Shown here: positions 1-6,010 of the stretch, piece after piece
How the letters are laid out: each line of letters begins with the position of its first letter
How positions within the stretch are numbered: position 1 is the first letter of the stretch
From: JBCCSZ01 sp039199225
Lineage (GTDB): Bacteria > Bacteroidota > Bacteroidia > Chitinophagales > Saprospiraceae
Length of the DNA: 21,876 nt
Assembly: GCA_039199225.1 (NCBI GenBank)
Contig: JBCCSZ010000112.1
Coordinates: 1 to 21,876, forward strand
Direction of reading: 5' to 3'
Program-made: the position numbers and the translations under genes
The notes under the pieces: model-generated
The model's input: the letters and a program-made list of their open reading frames with translations, nothing else
What the model was told of the DNA's origin: nothing
Databases searched by the model: none

Positions 1-633
1 AACCACCATCACAACAGCATCGTAGTTTTGGCGAACACTCCTGGTGTGGTTCAGTTGCTCTGGATTGCCAAAGTGATGAGCCAATTCTTTGAACAAGCCA
101 TACAGATCAACTCGGTCATCAGCATCGGCGTCATCTGGATAAATGACACGCAAGGCTTTTTCAGGTGAGTGAGGTAAACTTTTTGAAGGAGTAAGTTGAC
201 CTTTCAATAAATGATCAAGCCCCAGTTGAGTATCCTCTGGATCAAAGGTCTTTGGCAGAGCAAGCATTGACCTCACATTGGGTTCCTGGCCTTCATAAAT
301 TTCCTGAAGCTTTGGGAGGAGTTTGGCAATCAACCCTAGGGTTTTTACTGGATTACTGGGCGTGTACTTTTCTTTTATTTTTTGTTCTAGTGCTTGATAA
401 ATGAGTTGTGTATGATCGTTAAATCTTTTTGCACTATTCATGTAGTGTTGGAGGAATTTATTTTCATTGGAAATTGTAATTCCTCTGCTTGCAAAGCTAC
501 TGCTGAGTGGAAACTTAATTTCTTCTTCTTTGGCATAAGTCTCCAGCAAAAGTTTGTACATAATCAAATGGCATGGAGGCTTTGCGATAATGGGGGGAAA
601 GGGTGTGGGCATCTCTTGAGGTATTTGTTTCAT
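1..633 (-). CDS. Hypothetical protein, 5' part only (runs off the left edge)
   Basis: An uninterrupted minus-strand frame of 211 codons starts with ATG at 633 and is still open at base 1, so the 3' end is outside the window. The protein begins MKQIPQEMPTPFPPIIAKPP and continues as a soluble, mixed-charge sequence with no signal peptide, membrane segment or recognisable motif. There is a Lys/Glu-rich stretch around residues 34-40 and an acidic DDADADD stretch near residue 180. I do not recognise a family. The reading frame is more than 600 bases without a stop and has a plausible promoter upstream, which supports a real gene. The opposite-strand frame at 394-651 is a shadow of it. Confidence 0.75.
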   Translation of the reverse strand, partial: MKQIPQEMPTPFPPIIAKPPCHLIMYKLLLETYAKEEEIKFPLSSSFASRGITISNENKFLQHYMNSAKRFNDHTQLIYQALEQKIKEKYTPSNPVKTLGLIAKLLPKLQEIYEGQEPNVRSMLALPKTFDPEDTQLGLDHLLKGQLTPSKSLPHSPEKALRVIYPDDADADDRVDLYGLFKELAHHFGNPEQLNHTRSVRQNYDAVVMVV

Positions 634-650
634 TGGGTTATTCTAAAATA

Positions 651-683
651 GAAAAATACGCTTAATTATTCTAACAACACAAA
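651..683 (-). promoter_or_regulatory. Putative Bacteroidota promoter for the left-edge gene
   Basis: On the minus strand a TTTG (683-680) is followed after 21 bases by TATTTTTC (658-651), close to the Bacteroidota consensus TTTG-N19-TAnnTTTG. It lies 17 bases upstream of the ATG at 633. Called from sequence resemblance only. Confidence 0.35.
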
Positions 684-762
684 GATGCGATGCATTCGGC
701 GCCCTTCCGATACCGTTTCCCGTAAAAATGCGTAACCGTTTTCAGGTATTTTGATGAGAAAT

Positions 763-800
763 AAAAAAGCCCGACTAGATCGTCGTGATCCAGCCGGGCT
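763..800 (-). terminator. Rho-independent terminator of the phosphofructokinase gene
   Basis: Read on the minus strand, AGCCCG (800-795) pairs perfectly with CGGGCT (773-768). The stem continues inward through CT/AG and GATC-type pairs with only two single mismatches, closing on a 5-base loop (786-782). Six Ts (768-763) follow. It starts 22 bases after the phosphofructokinase stop and matches the classic intrinsic terminator design. Confidence 0.85.
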
Positions 801-822
801 CTTTGCGCTTTGCCAAATGTGC

Positions 823-2094
823 TTAGTTACTCTCCGCTGCCGAATGGGCCTCCATTGGACGAAGCGTAGCATCGTCATAGGGCCATTCCAGGATGCGGTA
901 GAAGTCGTAGGCTTCCGGGATGGGGAGCCAATCTTTGGCCTTGTCGTAGTCGCGCCGGGTCAATACGTGCAAGTCGCTGAGAACCATGCGGGCGAATTCC
1001 GTATTGACATTCACCAGACGAGGAGGGATTTTGCCCTTCTCATCCTCGATGTCTTTCATAAAGATGGGAACAGTCTGGGCATCGCGGGTGGTTGCGACGA
1101 TGCAGCCCTTGAACCCTTGCTCGTAGAGTTTTTTGACACCCATACCCAAAACCGTGCAGAGCGTCAAGTCGTAAGCCACGGGGCGGTGGCAACGCAATTC
1201 GTAGCCCATTTCTACCGGACGACTCTTAATTTGGATGTCCAACTCCTTGAGTTTGCGCTGTACCAAGACATTGATGATGTGGGCCTTGCTCACATTGCCC
1301 AGCTCTGGGTGGCCGTGGGCATCGTAGGTAAAGGTGATACCACAGTTCTTGATCTCCTCGTCGTCCAGAATGTGAAAAATGCCCTCACTGACAATTACGA
1401 CCCCATATTCGATCCCTTCGATTTTGCGCTTGACCATCGACGAAATGATGAGGTTGATGACCTTGGAGAGGGTAATCTTGGTTTTATTGAACATCTCTGG
1501 GATGACGATCAAGGGAAAGTGGCAACTGGCGCCGATTTCAAAGGCTAGGTGGCCGGCGGAGCGTCCCATAGAAGACACAACAAACCAATTGCCACTGGTC
1601 CGGGAGTCTTCATAAATGGTATTGCCAATCACAACACCAGCATCTTTGGCCGAGTTGAAGCCAAAAGTTGGCATCATATCCGGCAGCGGAAGGTCGTTGT
1701 CAATGGTTTTGGGAACGTGGATGTTTTGAATATTCACATCTTGCTGCTCCAAGAATTTTGCCAGCCGGTTGCTGGTTGAAGCTGTATCATCTCCACCGAT
1801 GGTCACCAGCAGTTTGATGTCATTCTTTATAAAGAAATCAGCCGAGAATTCCTCGTCCTTTGGCTTGTAACGACTCATCCGAAGGGTTGAGCCACCTCTG
1901 GGAAAGATTCGATCGGCATAGTGAAAATTAATGTTGACCGTTTCGGCCTTACCGTTAAAAAGGTTCTTGTAGCCATCGTGAATACCAATGACGTTGTAGT
2001 CGTCTTTCAAAAAGACTTTAGCAATGGTGCTGATCACCGTGTTGATTCCAGGTGCCGGTCCGCCCGCGCACAATAAGGCGATAGATTTTTTCAT
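823..2094 (-). CDS. 6-phosphofructokinase, predicted PPi-dependent type
   Basis: Cytoplasmic glycolytic enzyme that phosphorylates fructose 6-phosphate to fructose 1,6-bisphosphate. The 423-aa protein has the family layout: nucleotide/PPi loop CAGGPAPGIN (residues 9-18), PRGGSTL (65-71), IGGDDT (99-104), PKTIDND (128-134) with catalytic Asp132, MGR (176-178) and PEMF (199-202) for sugar binding. Known family rule: ATP enzymes have Gly at the second position after GGD and Gly before TID, while PPi enzymes have Asp and Lys there. Here they are Asp103 and Lys129, so PPi is the predicted phosphoryl donor and the reaction would be reversible. The length suits the longer PPi-type enzymes. ATG 2094 is preceded by GGGAG. 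The gene appears monocistronic, with a strong terminator after it. Donor specificity is inferred from these two residues and not proven. Confidence 0.93.
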   Translation of the reverse strand: MKKSIALLCAGGPAPGINTVISTIAKVFLKDDYNVIGIHDGYKNLFNGKAETVNINFHYADRIFPRGGSTLRMSRYKPKDEEFSADFFIKNDIKLLVTIGGDDTASTSNRLAKFLEQQDVNIQNIHVPKTIDNDLPLPDMMPTFGFNSAKDAGVVIGNTIYEDSRTSGNWFVVSSMGRSAGHLAFEIGASCHFPLIVIPEMFNKTKITLSKVINLIISSMVKRKIEGIEYGVVIVSEGIFHILDDEEIKNCGITFTYDAHGHPELGNVSKAHIINVLVQRKLKELDIQIKSRPVEMGYELRCHRPVAYDLTLCTVLGMGVKKLYEQGFKGCIVATTRDAQTVPIFMKDIEDEKGKIPPRLVNVNTEFARMVLSDLHVLTRRDYDKAKDWLPIPEAYDFYRILEWPYDDATLRPMEAHSAAESN

Positions 2095-2352
2095 AAGACT
2101 CCCGCATTTTATTTCAAAAAAATTAGAGTGCTGTTCCCCAAGCTTTTGCCTTTAAGGGGGGACAATGGTTTATTTGACTTGGCATTTGGTAGAACACACC
2201 TTCTTGAAAGCCAGATTGGGCTTCTGCCAGGGGTACCGCAAATATAGGACTATTCCCGGTAATCGGGGCAATAATTTGATGTAGCGCAGCACTTCCCGAT
2301 GCTTAAATGCCGACATATAATCTATTGTAGTGATGTGAGAATGGGATTTTTG

Positions 2353-2360
2353 TATATTCG
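2353..2360 (+). promoter_or_regulatory. Putative -7 element upstream of the EAD11-like gene
   Basis: TATATTCG, one mismatch from TAnnTTTG, lies 27 bases before the ATG at 2388 and is preceded by a T-rich tract. No convincing TTTG sits at the expected distance upstream. The rest of the 2095-2387 gap shows only an imperfect inverted repeat (2132-2139 with 2157-2164) and no gene. Confidence 0.3.
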
Positions 2361-2387
2361 CTTAGCATCACTCAATACTACCCCAAT

Positions 2388-3149
2388 ATGCAAGTGACGA
2401 AGGAATTTTTACAACAATGTGAAGACATTGTCGCCAAAGGTGAAACGGCCAAAGCGGTTGAAAAGCTTTTAGACATCAAGAACGAAACGGGCTACAAGGC
2501 CGAAGTGCTGAGCCTCAACAGCCGATGGAAAAAGTTTTCAAGAGAGAGATTGACCGGAACCTTATCTTCAGAAGAACAATTCCTGCAAAATAGCAAGCTC
2601 AACAAAGATTTACTCCTCCTGTTGGAAGGCTTGGGTCGAGAATTGGCTGGCGAGAAGGTTGTCTCAGACCTATTCCGAACGAAAGACACCGCTGCTGGAT
2701 CGACTCTTACAAGAACCTACCTACCCATGTTGTTGACGGCCATCGCCGTGGGCGCCATCAGCTACTTTGCACTTCGAACGCCGGATTCTACCTGTGAAAC
2801 AGACATTGAACTGGATGGGGACTGGGTGGTAACTGCGAAGACCGATGGGGAGTTTTTGGGCCATGTCAACATCATCCAGAATATCTGTGAGCCTCATTTT
2901 ATGTTGAGTGGCAATCTATCCTCTGCCGATAAATCGAGAGAAGTGGACTTCAGTTCGAAAATTGGAGGTTTCAACGATGGAGAAATCCTCTTTGTCTACG
3001 AAAATTTCAGTGGTGAAATAGGCGTATGTAGGGGCATCATTCCTGCAGGCATCGTTGAAACATTTAGCGTCAAATGTGTTGACTTAATAGGGGCCGACAG
3101 AAATGACAGCCCAAACAGCCACATAGTCTTTGACCGGGTGGCTAAGTGA
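2388..3149 (+). CDS. Membrane protein with N-terminal EAD11-like domain
   Basis: 253 aa in three parts. Residues about 5-85 form an all-helical region with the pattern of Effector-Associated Domain 11: a 'VAKGETAKAVEKLLDI' helix, then SLNSRWKKFSRERLTGTLSS, then a closing helix ending in DLLLLLEGL. Residues 110-129 are one hydrophobic membrane segment. Residues 135-253 look beta-rich (DGDWVV, GHVNI, FMLSGNL) with four cysteines (136, 167, 214, 230) that could form disulfides if this part is outside the cytoplasm; the lipocalin-like look is only an impression. In other proteins EADs are predicted adaptor domains in NTPase- and caspase-linked conflict systems (known family). No such partner is in the window. 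The next gene starts 56 bases later and may be co-transcribed. Coding status is secure; the domain call is from pattern memory. Confidence 0.8.
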   Translation: MQVTKEFLQQCEDIVAKGETAKAVEKLLDIKNETGYKAEVLSLNSRWKKFSRERLTGTLSSEEQFLQNSKLNKDLLLLLEGLGRELAGEKVVSDLFRTKDTAAGSTLTRTYLPMLLTAIAVGAISYFALRTPDSTCETDIELDGDWVVTAKTDGEFLGHVNIIQNICEPHFMLSGNLSSADKSREVDFSSKIGGFNDGEILFVYENFSGEIGVCRGIIPAGIVETFSVKCVDLIGADRNDSPNSHIVFDRVAK

Positions 3150-3205
3150 TGTCGATGCTTTTGCAAAGTAATTATTAAACAACTTCCAGATAAAATCTCT
3201 CTATT

Positions 3206-3709
3206 ATGAAAAGAAAATGGACCTTCGTACTTGGATTAGCCCTCTTGGGAATTTTTGCCTTTTCCTACCAAAATGCCACCACCATATATGCAAAAAAGGG
3301 CTCTATGGCAGACCAAAAGGCTGTTCAAGAAGCCATTGAAGATTATGTATTTGGACTCTACAAGGCAGATACTACCCGGATCATGCGCAGTGTACATCCC
3401 GAATTGCGCAAACGAGGATTTTGGTACAATAAAGAGAAAGCAGCTTACACGCCTTATCGGGAGATGTCCTATCGCGAATTGGTCGATCTCAGTGCGCGCT
3501 GGAATGTCAAAGGAGATCGCGTAGATGAAAATACACCCAGAGATATTGAAATTTACGAAGTGCAAGACAAGACGGCCGTTGCAAAGTTGACTGCTATGTG
3601 GGGAACAGACTACTTCCATTTGGGGAAAATAGATGGTAAGTGGATGATTATGAACGTGATCTGGCAGTCTCCCACGCCTGGTACAGAGGATACTTCCAAA
3701 TCGCGATAA
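3206..3709 (+). CDS. Secreted NTF2/SnoaL-like, putative lumazine-binding family protein
   Basis: 167 aa with an N-terminal signal peptide (MKRKWTFVLGLALLGIFAFS, then a possible cleavage near residue 30). The mature part follows the Lumazine_bd_2/NTF2-like plan: a first helix with AIEDYVFGLYKADTTRIMRSVHPEL (about 43-68), a middle MSYRELVDLSARWN segment, and C-terminal strands KTAVAKLTAMWGTDYFHLGKIDGKWMIMNVIW (about 122-153). Family members fold as a small cone with a ligand pocket, but the ligand is usually unknown, so no reaction is assigned. It follows the EAD11-like gene by 56 bases and is closed by a strong terminator, so the two may form a short operon. No Shine-Dalgarno is seen, as usual for this phylum. 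Confidence 0.82.
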   Translation: MKRKWTFVLGLALLGIFAFSYQNATTIYAKKGSMADQKAVQEAIEDYVFGLYKADTTRIMRSVHPELRKRGFWYNKEKAAYTPYREMSYRELVDLSARWNVKGDRVDENTPRDIEIYEVQDKTAVAKLTAMWGTDYFHLGKIDGKWMIMNVIWQSPTPGTEDTSKSR

Positions 3710-3716
3710 TCATTGT

Positions 3717-3745
3717 TGGGGGCGATGCATTGCCCCCAGATTTTT
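3717..3745 (+). terminator. Rho-independent terminator
   Basis: TGGGGGC (3717-3723) pairs perfectly with GCCCCCA (3732-3738) around an 8-base loop, and GA plus five Ts (3741-3745) follow. It begins 8 bases after the stop of the lumazine-binding-like gene and isolates it from the AraC-type gene. Confidence 0.85.
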
Positions 3746-3804
3746 CCATTGCAGCGATACTTTTTTGTGATGCTGTGATGATCCAAAACGCTTGATCTTC
3801 CCTT

Positions 3805-3835
3805 TTTGTAAACATTCCTGCCTTTTTTACATTCT
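3805..3835 (+). promoter_or_regulatory. Putative promoter of the AraC-type regulator
   Basis: TTTG (3805-3808), a spacer of exactly 19 bases, then TACATTCT (3828-3835), two mismatches from TAnnTTTG. The predicted start of transcription would be about 25-30 bases before the ATG at 3869. The downstream element overlaps the motif CTTTTTTACAT (3822-3832), which recurs upstream of the hydrolase gene, so it may be an autoregulatory site. Confidence 0.45.
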
Positions 3836-3868
3836 CTTCCACGAAGAAACTTCTCAACTTTGTTCCTT

Positions 3869-4720
3869 ATGGAAATGGAACCTAGAAAACCCAGTGTTGA
3901 TTTCAATCTGCAGCGAATGGAGGACATCTTTCTTCGGGAAGAGGGAAAAGCCGATCGGCCTCATCGCCACGATTATTACACCGTTTTGTTCGTAGAGCAG
4001 GCAGTTGGGCAACACAATATAGACTACAAAACATTTCCCTTTCGTAAACATGAGGTTCATTTTGTGGCTCCCGGGCAGGTACACCAGGTCGTTCTAAAGG
4101 AAAAACCCAAAGGCTGTGTTTTTACTTTTTCCAGAGACTTCCTGGTTCAAAACGATATACCCGAGCACTTTATATCCAATGTTAACTTATTTCGGCCTTT
4201 TGGTGATTCGCCTCCTCTGTCTCTAGACCCAGTGACCTTTGAGCGTTTGCAAAGAATCATTTCCGATATGGAATTCTGCTTGCCCAGTAATTTTACGTAC
4301 CGAAGTCGAGCACTTGGTGCTTTGCTGCAACTGTTTTTGATCTATGGAAACAACAGCCGCAACTTGAACACAGATCAATTGGATGAAGAAAATACAGGTG
4401 TTTGCATCCTTCGTGACTTCAAAAGACTGGTCGATCAACAGTACGTTCAGTGGCATAAGGTAAATGAATATGCCAAAGCCATCAATATTTCACCGAAACA
4501 TCTGAGCCATACTGTGAAAAATATTACGGGCAAAACAGCCAAGGAAATCATCCAAGACCGCTTGGTGCTAGAGGCCAAAAGATTGCTGCTTCATACGACG
4601 ATGAGTGTAAAAGAGGTGGCCTATCACATTGGTTTTGAGGAGCCTCTGCACTTTAGCAGCTTTTTCAAGAAAAAAATTGCCGTCTCCCCATCTGAGTATC
4701 GAAAGAAAAATAGGATTTAG
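3869..4720 (+). CDS. AraC-family transcriptional regulator
   Basis: 283 aa. The N-terminal half is a cupin-like sensor domain, with PHRHDYYTVLFVEQ (about 31-44) and HEVHFVAPGQVHQV typical of AraC effector pockets. The C-terminal 100 residues carry the double helix-turn-helix: VNEYAKAINISPKHLSHTVKN and SVKEVAYHIGFEEPLHFSSF, followed by the family signature FFKKKIAVSPSEYRKK. I chose ATG 3869 because the frame otherwise extends only by an upstream TTG at 3860; ATG 3875 is also possible. It lies 177 bases before a periplasmic YcaC-like hydrolase on the same strand. Direct repeats with AraC-site geometry lie in that gap, so I infer that it controls the hydrolase and probably itself. The effector is unknown. 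Confidence 0.93.
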   Translation: MEMEPRKPSVDFNLQRMEDIFLREEGKADRPHRHDYYTVLFVEQAVGQHNIDYKTFPFRKHEVHFVAPGQVHQVVLKEKPKGCVFTFSRDFLVQNDIPEHFISNVNLFRPFGDSPPLSLDPVTFERLQRIISDMEFCLPSNFTYRSRALGALLQLFLIYGNNSRNLNTDQLDEENTGVCILRDFKRLVDQQYVQWHKVNEYAKAINISPKHLSHTVKNITGKTAKEIIQDRLVLEAKRLLLHTTMSVKEVAYHIGFEEPLHFSSFFKKKIAVSPSEYRKKNRI

Positions 4721-4734
4721 CCAACACCAACCGA

Positions 4735-4771
4735 CTTTTTTACATGCTTTCTTCCGGTATTTACATTTACT
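4735..4771 (+). promoter_or_regulatory. Candidate AraC-type operator (21-bp-period direct repeats)
   Basis: TTTACAT occurs at 4739-4745 and again at 4760-4766, a period of exactly 21 bases, the spacing known for paired AraC/XylS half-sites. The first copy is part of CTTTTTTACAT (4735-4745) followed by GCTTTCTTCC, nearly repeating CTTTTTTACAT-TCTCTTCC at 3822-3840 in front of the regulator gene. The second copy abuts the predicted -33 element of the hydrolase promoter, the usual position for an AraC-type activator. Confidence 0.5.
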
Positions 4772-4796
4772 AGCTAGGCTTTGTACCCCACCTTTG
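4766..4796 (+). promoter_or_regulatory. Putative promoter of the YcaC-like hydrolase
   Basis: TTTA (4766-4769), a 19-base spacer, then CACCTTTG (4789-4796), one mismatch from TAnnTTTG. The leader before ATG 4898 would be about 95 bases. The -33 element deviates from TTTG and overlaps the candidate AraC box, consistent with activator dependence. Confidence 0.45.
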
Positions 4797-4897
4797 CAGT
4801 GCCATTAAATATTGCTCACGCAATGATCTCTCGACTTGATGAGTGTACCCCATTTGTCAGGCTGTAAATCTATTCTCAAATTTCAAAAATTAGAACA

Positions 4898-5629
4898 ATG
4901 AAAAAGTGTATTCTGAGCTTAATCGCCCTACTCGTCTTCAGTCTTTCGGCATTTGCGCAAAACCCCAACAACGACCCTTCTTTGGCTGGTAAGCAATTGC
5001 TCGATCCAGACGATCATACTCTTATCCTAATCGACCATGAAGGACAAATGGCCTTTGCCGTTCAATCCATAGATATTCAAACGCTTCGAAACAATACCGG
5101 TTTGGTCGCAGCAACGGCAGACCTATTTGACATCAACACCATCATCACAACCGTCGCAGAGAAAACCTTCAGCGGACCTTTGTTTCCAGAAATACTGGAA
5201 TACTTTCCCAACGACTCCGAGTACATCGATCGAACAACGATGAATTCTTGGGAGGACAAAAGAATTATTGAAGCAGTCGAAAAGGCAGGCAAAAAGCGCA
5301 TTGTACTCGCCGGGCTGTGGACCGAAATCTGTATCACACTCCCCGCCATTTCCGCTATTGAAGATGGCTATGAGGTATACTTCATCTCAGATGCTTGCGG
5401 AGGGGTATCCAAAGAAGCACATGATATGGCCGTTGCGCGCATGATACAAGCGGGCGCCGTCCCGATTACCTCCATGCAATACCTGCTGGAGCTACACCGC
5501 GATTGGGCCAAGGCTGATAAATACGTTGCCGTCAACAATTTAGCCAAGCGATATGGCGGTGGATATGGTTTGGGTATTGACTACATCAAGACGATGACGA
5601 AGTGGATCAAAGAAGGGGAAGGACACTAA
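4898..5629 (+). CDS. Exported isochorismatase-like (YcaC-type) cysteine hydrolase
   Basis: 243 aa with a clear signal peptide (MKKCILSLIALLVFSLSAFA, cleavage near residue 20), so it should act in the periplasm. The mature protein has the isochorismatase-superfamily fold with a YcaC-like pattern: strand LILIDHEGQM with Asp46, Lys89 in the AEKTFSGP segment, and the nucleophile Cys145 in WTEICITLPA, followed by AIEDGYEVYFISDACGG and RMIQAGAVPIT. Asp-Lys-Cys is the family triad. Family members hydrolyse amide, isochorismate or related bonds, and YcaC itself has no settled substrate, so none is assigned. Export is less usual, because most relatives are cytoplasmic. The AraC-type gene upstream is the likely regulator. 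A long hairpin follows the stop codon. Confidence 0.9.
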   Translation: MKKCILSLIALLVFSLSAFAQNPNNDPSLAGKQLLDPDDHTLILIDHEGQMAFAVQSIDIQTLRNNTGLVAATADLFDINTIITTVAEKTFSGPLFPEILEYFPNDSEYIDRTTMNSWEDKRIIEAVEKAGKKRIVLAGLWTEICITLPAISAIEDGYEVYFISDACGGVSKEAHDMAVARMIQAGAVPITSMQYLLELHRDWAKADKYVAVNNLAKRYGGGYGLGIDYIKTMTKWIKEGEGH

Positions 5630-5643
5630 AGAACCAACGAAAG

Positions 5644-5689
5644 TGGTGCATGGGTTATGCTACATGGAGTAAGCATGGCTCATGCATCA
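5644..5689 (+). terminator. Long RNA hairpin after the hydrolase gene
   Basis: Bases 5644-5661 pair with 5672-5689 over 18 consecutive positions around a 10-base loop. Four of these are G-U pairs on the plus strand (A-C mismatches on the minus strand), so the structure is specific to the plus-strand transcript. It starts 15 bases after the hydrolase stop. There is no T tract behind it, so it may be a 3'-end stabiliser or a non-canonical terminator. Confidence 0.6.
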
Positions 5690-6010
5690 AATTTATCTGC
5701 CATGAAAAGTATCCTTTACCTATTGAAGATCATCTTTCCTTTGGCGAATTGTAATCCTTGGTCGAATTTATATTGTATTGGTCAATCACAGAAAAACGGT
5801 TGGAGGGCTTCGTTTGGCAAGTTCCGAGAATAGGTTGACAAGAGAAGAAGCCCTCTACTTTTGTAATAAAGGAATGCAAGAAGAGTGTAGCGTATCTACA
5901 GGGTTTACAATTTTCTCCAATCAATAATTTGCCTTCCGTAAGTAAAAATCACTGAGTGTAAAACTACAGTGGCTTTTGTTGGAAGCCATCAAAAATAATC
6001 TGAATTTGAA
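5690..6010 (+). other. Intergenic region without a recognised gene
   Basis: About 320 bases between the hydrolase hairpin and the barrel gene. Only short frames exist (for example ATG 5702 with 43 codons), and none shows a recognisable motif. A small hairpin, GGCTT/AAGCC extended by two G-U pairs, occupies 5971-5987 and would lie in the leader of the barrel gene. No convincing promoter is seen. Confidence 0.5.

Noticed and set aside
751..1548. 265-codon plus-strand frame
   Set aside because: It lies antisense to the phosphofructokinase gene, whose motifs are unmistakable, and its translation has no family features.
3860..3868. TTG 3860 as start of the AraC-type gene
   Set aside because: ATG 3869 is nine bases downstream in frame and fits a normal N-terminus and the predicted promoter.
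5702..5833. Small plus-strand frame and an overlapping minus-strand 64-codon frame (5730-5924)
   Set aside because: Both are short, lack motifs and promoters, and compete with each other in the same DNA.
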